The notes under the pieces were generated by a model. The model was not told the origin of the DNA. It saw nothing but the letters and a program-made list of their open reading frames with translations, and ran no database searches. Of a stretch of DNA of 64,000 bases, positions 43,080 through 50,411 are shown piece after piece. The translations under genes and the position numbers were made by a program. The DNA lies in contig DATIZR010000041.1 of assembly GCA_035516965.1 (NCBI GenBank), positions 1 to 64,000 on the forward strand, given 5' to 3'. Positions within the stretch are counted from its first letter, which is position 1, and each line of letters starts with the position of its first letter. This DNA comes from Nitrospirota bacterium. Lineage in GTDB: Bacteria > Nitrospirota > UBA9217.

Positions 43080-43733
43080 ATGCTCTCCGTCAGCCTCTTC
43101 ATATTCGACCTCGACGGCACGCTCGTGAACACCCTCGAGGACATCACCGCGTCGCTCAACTACACCCTGACAGCGCTCGGCAGGCCGCAGCTGCCTCCGG
43201 ACACGGTGCGGCAGTACGTCGGGGACGGCCTCACGATGCTCCTGTCCCGGGCCCTCGGCGGCTCGCAGGAGTTGCTCGGCGAGGCCAGGGGCATCTACGC
43301 GGCCCATCACGGCCGGAACCTTCTGGCCCGCTCGCAGCTCTATCCGGGCGTGCGCGAGACGCTTGAGCATTTCAAAGCAGTACCGATGGCGGTGATCAGC
43401 AACAAGGCAACAGAATTCGTCGAGCCGCTGCTCCGGGGGCTCGGCATTGCGCACTATTTCAGGAGCGTGGTCGGCGCGGACCGCGGTCTCCCGCTCAAGC
43501 CCGCCCCCGATGCGGTGCTCACCATTATGGCCGCGTTCGGCGCGCCCCGGGAGCGGACGGTGATGGTGGGCGACGGCACCACCGACGTCAAGGCAGGCAA
43601 GGCAGCGGGCGTCATCACGTGCGCCGTGACCTATGGTTTCCGGTCCGAAGCGGAACTGCGGCAGGCCGGCCCTGACCATATTCTCCATGATTTTGCGGGG
43701 CTGATGGATTTGTTCCGGCCAGCAACGGGCTGA
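43080..43733 (+). CDS. HAD-family phosphatase, phosphoglycolate phosphatase-like
   Basis: 217 residues; nucleophile and acid-base pair D10 and D12 (FDLDGTLVNT), motif II region VISNK, Lys in LKPAP and acidic motif GDGTTD. The cap inserted after motif I is the small helical type of Gph/PGP enzymes. Likely hydrolyses 2-phosphoglycolate or another small phosphate. The start at 43080 is chosen because the family begins just there; no ribosome site is visible. Confidence 0.9.
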   Translation: MLSVSLFIFDLDGTLVNTLEDITASLNYTLTALGRPQLPPDTVRQYVGDGLTMLLSRALGGSQELLGEARGIYAAHHGRNLLARSQLYPGVRETLEHFKAVPMAVISNKATEFVEPLLRGLGIAHYFRSVVGADRGLPLKPAPDAVLTIMAAFGAPRERTVMVGDGTTDVKAGKAAGVITCAVTYGFRSEAELRQAGPDHILHDFAGLMDLFRPATG

Positions 43734-43851
43734 ACGCATGAGACGGGCCGCTTCGCGATGAGTCCGGGAAAAATCCGGCGCCGGGATATTCAGGGAATGT
43801 GCCTGTTCTGCGTGTTTCCGGGCGGGTGCTGATGAGGTCGCCGCGCCAGGA

Positions 43852-44859
43852 TCAGCGCCTGGCAGAGAAAGAGCGGTCGCCCCGTGGTCCAATCGGCAGG
43901 GTGAATGAAAAAATGCTTCCTTTGCCATAGGCGCTCGTAGCCCAGATCCTGCCGCCATGGTGTTCGACGATCTGCCGGGCTATGGCGAGGCCGAGTCCCG
44001 AGCCTTCTACTGTATTGACGAACCGGTCGCCCGACCTTTGAAATTTCTCGAATATCAGCTCAAGATCCGCAGCCCCGATCCCCACACCGTTGTCCGAGAT
44101 CTCCACGACGATCTGCGAAAGGGGTGCCCGCTCTTCCCTGGCCGTGACATGGATCAAGCCGCCCGCTGGCGTAAACTTGACGGCATTGGAAAGGATGTTC
44201 GTCACAACCTGGACGAGACGGTCGCGGTCTCCGGTTACCGTGGGAAGGAGCGGGCTGATTGACGAGGTCACCTGGAGAACCTTGTTCTCAAACAGCGGCC
44301 CCATGCTCTCGATCGAGCCCTGGATGATGTCATCGACGGCGATCTCCTCGATCCGCCAGAGCAGGTCGCCTGATTCTATCCTTGCCAGGTCGAGGAGGTC
44401 GTTGATCAGCCGCGTGAGGCGGTCGGATTCGATCTTGATGGAACCCATCAGCTTGTCCTTCCTCTGCTGGGCCATTCCCGGCTTCATGATAAGAAGCTCG
44501 TTGAACGCTTTGATCGTTGTCAGGGGTGTACGGAGCTCGTGGGAAACGACGGAAATGAAGTCCGATTTGAGCTGGTCGATCTCCTGCAGCTTCCGGTTCG
44601 CTTCCTGCAGCTGCTCGTTGACCCGCTGCAATTCCGCGGTCCGCTTCACGGAATAAATGACGACCGAGGCGACGATCAGCGGCACCACGAGAGCGTCCAC
44701 GGCGCCTATGATCAGGGTCTCGCGGGAAACACCGCCCCACCAGACGCGTCCCTGCGCGAAGCTCAGGACCAGCGTGATTACTTCCGAGCTCACGATCGAT
44801 ATCCAGATGAAATGCCAGGGGCTGACCTGCTTCAGTTTGTCGATCAATCCGGTCGTCAT
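43852..44859 (-). CDS. membrane sensor histidine kinase with the same 2-TM module as the hybrid kinase
   Basis: 335 residues: a two-helix membrane module (residues about 13-72, PWHFIWISIVSSE and IGAVDALVVPLI) closely similar to that of the kinase at 4064-5836; a short coiled coil (75-98); HisKA with H107 (SVVSHELRTPL); HATPase with the N box (NILSNAVKF), GVGIG and GSGLGLAIAR. There is no PAS or receiver, so any sensing must come from the membrane module or partner proteins. TATAAT (44945-44940, minus strand) lies about 80 bp upstream. No response regulator is adjacent. Confidence 0.9.
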   Translation of the reverse strand: MTTGLIDKLKQVSPWHFIWISIVSSEVITLVLSFAQGRVWWGGVSRETLIIGAVDALVVPLIVASVVIYSVKRTAELQRVNEQLQEANRKLQEIDQLKSDFISVVSHELRTPLTTIKAFNELLIMKPGMAQQRKDKLMGSIKIESDRLTRLINDLLDLARIESGDLLWRIEEIAVDDIIQGSIESMGPLFENKVLQVTSSISPLLPTVTGDRDRLVQVVTNILSNAVKFTPAGGLIHVTAREERAPLSQIVVEISDNGVGIGAADLELIFEKFQRSGDRFVNTVEGSGLGLAIARQIVEHHGGRIWATSAYGKGSIFSFTLPIGPRGDRSFSARR

Positions 44860-45226
44860 CGTCGAAACGTCCCGTCCTTAGTCGCGAGCGTCCATTCCCG
44901 AGAGGAGCCATATAGCCGTGCCTGCCGGGAGAATGGTTCATTATAGCAAAGTAGCACTGGTAAGGAAATGGAGATTGCAGGGAACGGTGGCGCGGCAGGG
45001 GACCGGGCGGGCCGTCAATCCCATTTTTCTTTGTCTTCAAAGTGGTCCGGGCGTGTACGCCGCCAGTCATGCCGGACCTCTCCTATTATGAACAAATTCC
45101 CCTCGGTGAGGAAGGGAGGCCGGGAAATGTGTTCGAACGTGATGGCTGGTTTTTACGACATCATTTCGGATGCGCTCCTTGCCGCTCCTGGGCAAACCCC
45201 GCCGGATATTTGTTGCGCGAACGCAG

Positions 45227-45255
45227 TTGACTATTCACGCCTGATTGGTTAATAT
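45227..45255 (+). promoter_or_regulatory. promoter for the radical SAM gene (gap 44860-45298)
   Basis: TTGACT at 45227-45232 and TAATAT at 45250-45255 with 17-bp spacing. The start site near 45262 gives a leader of about 37 nt with AAGGAG. The rest of the gap from 44860 contains only the opposing kinase promoter and short open frames without support. Confidence 0.6.
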
Positions 45256-45298
45256 GGTCCGATTCTGACCCCTGTCCTGTTCCGGCAAAGGAGCCCCC

Positions 45299-46408
45299 AT
45301 GTCTCATCCTCATACCATGAAAGCGCCCCATGGCCAAGGCCATCCCGGCGGCGAAAAGAAATATCTTCCCCGGCTGATCGCCTGGGAGGTGACCAGGAGC
45401 TGCGTGCTGAACTGCGTGCACTGCCGCGCGGCCGCAAAATACGGTCCCTACCGGGGAGAACTCGATACCGAGGCGTGTTACCGGTTCCTGGACGATGTCA
45501 AGTCCTTCAGCGACCCCATCATCATCCTGACCGGTGGCGAGCCCATGATGCGGCCCGACATCTACGACATCGCTAAGTACGGCACGAAGCTCGGCCTCCG
45601 CATGGTCATGGCGCCCTGCGGCCTGCTCGTGACCGAGGAACTGGCCCGGAAGATCAAGGACGCGGGCATCATGCGCGTGTCGCTCTCGATCGACGGCCTG
45701 ACCGCCGAGAGCCACAACGCGTTCCGGCGCGTCGAAGGCGCCTTCGAGGGCGTCATGAAAGCCATCGAGAACTTCAAGAAGGTCGGCGTGGAGTTCCAGG
45801 TGAACACGACCATCACCAAGCACAACGTGAAGGACCTTCCCAAGCTCCTCGAGATGGTGATCAAACTCGGCGCCGTGGCGTACCATCCCTTCCTGCTCGT
45901 GCCCACGGGCCGCGGCAAGGACCTCGCGGACCAGGAGATCCCTCCGGAAGAGTACGAAAGCACCCTGAAATGGTTCTATGAAATGCGCGACAAGGTGCCG
46001 ATCCAGTTCAAGCCCACGTGCGCCCCGCACTACTACCGCATCTTCCGGCAGGGAGAGAAGGAGAAGGGAAAGACCGTGACCCCCGAGTCCCACGGGTTCG
46101 ATGCCATGACCAAGGGCTGCATGGGAGGCCAAAGCTTTGCCTTCGTGTCCCACGTGGGCAAGGTCCAGATCTGCGGTTTCCTCGAGGAGGAGGCTGGCGA
46201 CGTCAAGAAAGAGCCCTTCTCGAAGATCTGGGAGCACTCGACGCTCTTCAAGCAGATGCGCGACCTCGACCACTACCACGGCAAGTGCGGCATCTGCGAG
46301 TACCGGAGGGTGTGCGGCGGTTGCCGCGCCCGGGCCTTCGCCATCTCGGGCGACTACCTCGCGGCCGAGCCGTTCTGCACCTACGAACCGGTGAAAGCCC
46401 GCTTATAA
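45299..46408 (+). CDS. radical SAM/SPASM enzyme, AhbD/NirJ-like (alternative heme synthesis)
   Basis: 369 residues. The radical SAM cluster motif is C35-V-L-N-C39-V-H-C42, with GGEPM following. The C-terminal cysteines CGICEYRRVCGGCRARAF and a further Cys (EPFC) form the SPASM-type auxiliary cluster site. The pattern is that of AhbD, which oxidatively decarboxylates Fe-coproporphyrin III to heme in sulfate reducers and archaea, or NirJ. Other ahb genes are not in this window, so the exact role is open. AAGGAG lies 5 nt before the ATG. The His-rich N-terminus (MSHPHTMKAPHGQGHPGG) is unusual. Confidence 0.85.
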   Translation: MSHPHTMKAPHGQGHPGGEKKYLPRLIAWEVTRSCVLNCVHCRAAAKYGPYRGELDTEACYRFLDDVKSFSDPIIILTGGEPMMRPDIYDIAKYGTKLGLRMVMAPCGLLVTEELARKIKDAGIMRVSLSIDGLTAESHNAFRRVEGAFEGVMKAIENFKKVGVEFQVNTTITKHNVKDLPKLLEMVIKLGAVAYHPFLLVPTGRGKDLADQEIPPEEYESTLKWFYEMRDKVPIQFKPTCAPHYYRIFRQGEKEKGKTVTPESHGFDAMTKGCMGGQSFAFVSHVGKVQICGFLEEEAGDVKKEPFSKIWEHSTLFKQMRDLDHYHGKCGICEYRRVCGGCRARAFAISGDYLAAEPFCTYEPVKARL

Positions 46409-46547
46409 TCTGACCGCCCATGACAGGGGATGATGCAGTTCATCATCCCTTTCTGTGTGCTCGTGCGGGAACAACTGCCCACTACTCGGGATTGTCCGAG
46501 TTCATCTCCGCCAATCCGCGTCTCATTCCCGGAAAAGGACGTGTCTC

Positions 46548-47387
46548 ATGATGGAAAGACCCAGGATCGGACATCTCCTCGTCAAGCTCGACAGGCTGCT
46601 CGACCGCTACGTGGACGGCGGGCCGGAGGCGCCCGCATTCCCGAAGAACCGGGCCTATGTCTGGGACGGCAAGCGGAAGAGCCTGAAGCCCGTCAAGCGG
46701 CCGGCCACCATCTGCCACGATGACCTGCTCGGGATTGACTCGATCAAGCAGGAGATCGTCAGGAATACGAAGAACTTCATCAAGGGGCTGCGCGCCAACA
46801 ATATACTGCTCTGGGGCGAGCGGGGCACAGGCAAGTCATCGGTCGTCAAGTCGCTCCTCACGACCTTTGCCGGAACGAACCTGCGGCTGATCCAGGTCTA
46901 CAAGCACGACATCCTGACGATCCAGGACATGTACGACATGATCGTCGGGAGCCGGGACTTCCGGTTCATCATCTTCATCGACGACCTGTCCTTCGAGGAG
47001 AACCAGACCGACTACAAGGAAATGAAGACGATCATGGACGGCGGGCTGGAGGAAATACCGGAGAACGTCCTGTTCTATGCCACCTCGAACCGGAAGCACC
47101 TGATCCCCACGAAATTTTCGGACAACGACAGCGACGAGATCAGGCCGTCGGACACGGTCGAGGAAAAGGTGTCGCTCGTGGACCGGTTCGGGCTGAGACT
47201 CGGATTCTACCATTTTTCCCAGGACACCTACCTCGAGATCGTCGCCTCCTACGCGAAGAAATACGGCGTCCGGCTGGAGGAGGGGAAACTGAACAGCCTC
47301 GCAATCCAGTGGGCCACCGCTGCGGGCGGCAGGAACGGACGCATCGCCGAGCAGTTCGTGCGGGCCGTGCTGGACGGCACGGTCTGA
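46548..47387 (+). CDS. DUF815-type ATP-binding protein (AAA fold)
   Basis: 279 residues. P-loop GERGTGKSS, Walker B FIIFIDDLSFEE, sensor-like LFYATSNRKHLIP and an arginine region (DRFGLRLGFYHFSQ) define the DUF815 family of stand-alone AAA ATPases, whose cellular role is unknown. It lies 140 bp after the radical SAM gene. Start at 46548 or 46551; the ATG pair follows AAGGACGTG. Ends 14 bp before the next promoter. Confidence 0.88.
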   Translation: MMERPRIGHLLVKLDRLLDRYVDGGPEAPAFPKNRAYVWDGKRKSLKPVKRPATICHDDLLGIDSIKQEIVRNTKNFIKGLRANNILLWGERGTGKSSVVKSLLTTFAGTNLRLIQVYKHDILTIQDMYDMIVGSRDFRFIIFIDDLSFEENQTDYKEMKTIMDGGLEEIPENVLFYATSNRKHLIPTKFSDNDSDEIRPSDTVEEKVSLVDRFGLRLGFYHFSQDTYLEIVASYAKKYGVRLEEGKLNSLAIQWATAAGGRNGRIAEQFVRAVLDGTV

Positions 47388-47400
47388 TGCTTCCCCCGCC

Positions 47401-47430
47401 TTGCATTTTCCGCTTTCTTTATGCTATTCT
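47401..47430 (+). promoter_or_regulatory. promoter for the universal stress gene
   Basis: TTGCAT at 47401-47406 and TATTCT at 47425-47430, 18 bp apart; leader of about 60 nt to the ATG at 47499, with GAAAGGGG as ribosome site. Confidence 0.5.
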
Positions 47431-47498
47431 ATTTCCAGAGGCTGTTCTTGACGAGACGCGAATTCTGGCGTGAACTGAGGGAAAGGGGCTTGAGAATC

Positions 47499-47969
47499 AT
47501 GAAAAAACTGCTTATAGCACTGGATGACTCCGCGAGCGCGATGAAGGCCGCTGAATATGCCGCGGCCCAATTGTCCGGCGACAACCTGCAGGTCGGGCTC
47601 GTGCATGTGCTTCCGAACCTGCCGGCCATCTTCTGGGACGAGGGGCATATTCTGAGCGACGCGGAGAAGAAGGAGCGGAAGAACGTGGTCGACAAATGGG
47701 TCGCTGACCGGAAGGCGAAGATGGATCCGATATTCAAAAAAGCCGTTGAGGTCCTGGCCAGAGCGGGCATCAAGGCGCAGAGCATCACGACGAAATCCAT
47801 ATCCGATTCAACGGACGTGTCGGACAGCATCCTGGAAGAGGCAAAGGACGGAGGATATCAGACGATCCTCGTCGGCCGGTGCAACCGGTCGGCGCGGCAT
47901 TTGCTCGGGAGCGTCTCGGGCAAGATCGTGAACCACGCCGAGGGCATTGCCGTGACCGTGGTCGGGTAG
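47499..47969 (+). CDS. universal stress protein (UspA family)
   Basis: 156 residues, beginning KKLLIALDDSASAMKAAEYA and ending with the ATP-binding-type pattern GRCNRSARHLLGSVSGKIVN, the G-2x-G-9x-G(S/T) loop of the ATP-binding Usp class. Cytoplasmic; roles in stress and starvation survival. Stand-alone gene between its own promoter and terminator. Confidence 0.92.
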   Translation: MKKLLIALDDSASAMKAAEYAAAQLSGDNLQVGLVHVLPNLPAIFWDEGHILSDAEKKERKNVVDKWVADRKAKMDPIFKKAVEVLARAGIKAQSITTKSISDSTDVSDSILEEAKDGGYQTILVGRCNRSARHLLGSVSGKIVNHAEGIAVTVVG

Positions 47970-47993
47970 CGATTGTAAGAACAGATGAGCTTC

Positions 47994-48027
47994 AAAAGGC
48001 TGGTGCTGTCATGACCTGCCTTTTTTT
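47994..48027 (+). terminator. terminator after the universal stress gene
   Basis: AAAAGGC (47994-48000) pairs with GCCTTTT (48018-48024) with an inner GGT/ACC pairing, followed by more T residues. The gap from here to 48183 shows nothing else I can support. Confidence 0.75.
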
Positions 48028-48183
48028 GTGCCTTCAGGCCCCTGTCCCCGTATTGTATGAGGTCGTACATTCTCGATATGGCGGATGTGCTGCGGACAAC
48101 GGGCAGTACGAGAGGCGAAGAGGTCGACGAACATCCGGACTAAGCGAGCAGCCCGGCGTCGACGATGGGCTTATCAGACCAAC

Positions 48184-49443
48184 TCAGGCGCCTGGAGATG
48201 CAAGTGCGGCTTCCACTGCGTCATGCGCTACTTCCGGACAGATCGATCGGACAAGCAACTCGTTCAGATGGTAGACCTTCATGCCGGAAGCCGCCTCCTT
48301 GGTGCCGTTCAACAGCCCCTGATAGCATGTCTGACAGGGGGTCACGATCGCTTCAGCCCCGGTTGCTTCGGCTTCGCGGATGCGCGCGGCTGCCATCTTG
48401 TGCTGGATCTCCGGACTGACCGCCTTCAGGCCTCCTCCCATGCCGCAGCAGGATGAAAAAGCCCGGTGCCTGGGCATTTCTACGAGATCGATGCCGGGAA
48501 CGGACCGGAGCACACGCCGCGGCTGGTCGTAGACCTGGTTGTGACGGCCTAAATGGCAGGGGTCGTGATAGGTGACGAGGAGAGGCGTTTCTCTTCTGAA
48601 GCGCAGGCGCCCCTCCAGGATCAATTGATCGAGGTACTGGCTGAGATGCACGACCTTCTGCGCTCCCGGCCATAACCGGGCATAGTCCGAATGGAACCCC
48701 TTGAAACAGCCGGCGCAGGAGACGATGACCGTGTCGATGCCCATACGGGTAAACTGGTCGGCCCGCTTCCGCGCCTCGTCCGAAAAGGCGCCGTCGCCCA
48801 TTCTCCTCAACTTGCTCATGCAGCACGGCTCATCCTCGCCCAGGATGGAAAAATCAACGCCTGCCTCCTGCAGCAACCGCGCCGTCTGGACGGCGACCGG
48901 CTGGAGCGAAGGCTCAAAGCTTGCCATGCAGCCCGCAAAATAGACGACCGGGGTCTGCCGCTCATGCCAGAGCCGCAGAGGGGATTTCAGCAGCCCTGCC
49001 TCCCAGGCCGAACGGGCCCAGCGGGACCGTTCTGCCTGGGGCTTGCCGAAGGGGTTGTTAAACTCCTTGATCGCGGAGAGCTGTTTGATCTGGCCCTCCG
49101 GCTGGGGGATGCCCGCATTCACGAGGGACATTCTCGCCTGCTCCCACAGGTCATGGGTATTGATGCGCACCGGGCAGACAACATGGCACTGCCCGCAGGC
49201 CGAGCATTCATAGAGGCTCTTGATGAAGTCTTCTCGTTCGGCTTCGGGAAGTGAGCCCTCCACAAGGCGGCGAAGCGAGTGCAGCTTGCCCCGCGCCGTA
49301 ATGGATTCCCGGCGGTCCTGGGCATAGACGGGACACCACGCCTGGCACTCGCCGCACCGGGCACAGGCGTTCAGCTCGGTGAGCTGTCGCCGGGTCAGTC
49401 CCGCGGCGATCTTGTTGCCCTGTATTTTTTCATCTCGGGCCAA
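48184..49443 (-). CDS. HdrD/DsrK-like iron-sulfur protein with two CCG domains
   Basis: About 419 residues from a TTG at 49443 (MARDEKIQGN by initiation) with AGAGG upstream. Two 4Fe-4S ferredoxin motifs (CARCGECQAWCP, CSACGQCHVVCP) are followed by two CCG domains (AGCMASFEP with EPCCMS and SCAGC; DPCHLGRHN with SCCGMGGG). This is the catalytic layout of HdrD, DsrK and related respiratory subunits that reduce disulfides or pass electrons from menaquinol. The gene overlaps the cytochrome b-type gene upstream by 49 nt. Genuine substrate unknown. Confidence 0.85.
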   Translation of the reverse strand: MARDEKIQGNKIAAGLTRRQLTELNACARCGECQAWCPVYAQDRRESITARGKLHSLRRLVEGSLPEAEREDFIKSLYECSACGQCHVVCPVRINTHDLWEQARMSLVNAGIPQPEGQIKQLSAIKEFNNPFGKPQAERSRWARSAWEAGLLKSPLRLWHERQTPVVYFAGCMASFEPSLQPVAVQTARLLQEAGVDFSILGEDEPCCMSKLRRMGDGAFSDEARKRADQFTRMGIDTVIVSCAGCFKGFHSDYARLWPGAQKVVHLSQYLDQLILEGRLRFRRETPLLVTYHDPCHLGRHNQVYDQPRRVLRSVPGIDLVEMPRHRAFSSCCGMGGGLKAVSPEIQHKMAAARIREAEATGAEAIVTPCQTCYQGLLNGTKEAASGMKVYHLNELLVRSICPEVAHDAVEAALASPGA

Positions 49444-50228
49444 TAGAGGTCCTCTCGGGTATGTTCTTCGGCGGCGTTGACGGCAATGATGACGGGAGCA
49501 AGCAGACTGTGCATCAGTTTGCTGTGGGGCAGATACCCTAACAGCGTTGCTACGAGCAGGAAATGAACGGTCCAGCAGGCCGTAAGCCACGGCTGCAGCT
49601 GTACCAGCGCATGCGCTTCCCGGGGCGTGAACAGGCGAGCGACATAAGAATAGCGCGCGATCTCAGCAGGCACGAGGGAGCAGCGCAACCCTTCCAGTGC
49701 GAACCCCGAGAGGGCCACTGATAAAAGCAGCGCCAGCAGCAGAGCGTCCATCTGATTGCTGGATTGCTTTGCCTCCCGCTGCACGATGCGCCGGATGCCG
49801 GCCAGAACAAGACCGAGGAGCAGCATCAGGCCGAAGCTGTCGCCCCAGACCTTCATCATGACATAGCCTTGCGGATGAATATAGAAGCGGGGGAAGGTGT
49901 CGCTGATCGCAAGATAACCCGAGCTTCTCAAGACAAAGGCGACTCCGGGAAGGACTGCGAGGCCGATGAATCCGTAGAATATCAGAATATGGATTAACCA
50001 CCGGGAAAACGAGAGCGCGTACAATTGCCGGTGGAGAAGAACTTCGGCCAGCCAGATCTTTACCGCTCTTCGGAAATCACGCTCTTCCGAAACCGGCTCG
50101 CTGAATCCCCGGGACCATCCTTGCCATTTCCGGAAAAATGCAAAAGCCATGTACAGCAAGGACAGCGTCATTGCCGCGTAAAACAGAAGCCATGGTTTCG
50201 GGAAATCAATCAACTCGATCTGTGCCAA
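49395..50228 (-). CDS. HdrE/NarI-like membrane cytochrome b subunit
   Basis: 277 residues, five or six helices (for example PWLLFYAAMTLSLLYMAFAF and WLIHILIFYGFIGLAV), with histidines in the second and fifth helices suited to bind heme b. It is the usual membrane partner of HdrD/DsrK-like proteins and takes electrons from menaquinol. A TTG start at 50228 has GAGG 6 nt upstream. Co-expressed with the iron-sulfur gene, whose start lies inside its 3' end. No dsrJOP or cytochrome c genes are adjacent, so it is not a full Dsr or Hmc operon. Confidence 0.82.
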   Translation of the reverse strand: MAQIELIDFPKPWLLFYAAMTLSLLYMAFAFFRKWQGWSRGFSEPVSEERDFRRAVKIWLAEVLLHRQLYALSFSRWLIHILIFYGFIGLAVLPGVAFVLRSSGYLAISDTFPRFYIHPQGYVMMKVWGDSFGLMLLLGLVLAGIRRIVQREAKQSSNQMDALLLALLLSVALSGFALEGLRCSLVPAEIARYSYVARLFTPREAHALVQLQPWLTACWTVHFLLVATLLGYLPHSKLMHSLLAPVIIAVNAAEEHTREDLYWPEMKKYRATRSPRD

Positions 50229-50344
50229 ACGCTACCTCAGCATGGGGGATTCATGGCAGGAGACCTCATCGCCAAGGGGTCACGCATCAGGGCGTCCCCA
50301 CCTGTTCTTATCGGCTCAAGGAGGAAATAACTATAGCTTACCCG

Positions 50345-50410
50345 ATTCATCTCTGTCATGCAAGAGATGAATTGAGTCATAACCCGCACTGAGTCAAATC
50401 CGGAGTGCGG
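50345..50410. repeat. two inverted repeats in the gap 50229-50411
   Basis: ATTCATCTCT (50345-50354) pairs with AGAGATGAAT (50363-50372) over 8 nt, and CCGCACT (50384-50390) pairs with AGTGCGG (50404-50410) immediately after the helicase stop (minus strand). The second is a likely terminator hairpin; the first could be an operator or a second hairpin before the hdr genes. Confidence 0.55.
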
Positions 50411-50411
50411 A

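Noticed and set aside
44968-45252. Short open frames in the gap before the radical SAM gene
   Set aside because: No ribosome site, no motif, overlapping in several frames, and the downstream gene has its own promoter at 45227.
44860-45298. tRNA or other RNA gene in the longest gaps
   Set aside because: No cloverleaf with CCA-type end, no conserved RNA motif and no riboswitch core recognised in this or the other gaps.
45161-46279. 372-codon minus-strand open frame opposite the radical SAM gene
   Set aside because: Antisense to a gene with complete cluster motifs; no recognisable features of its own.
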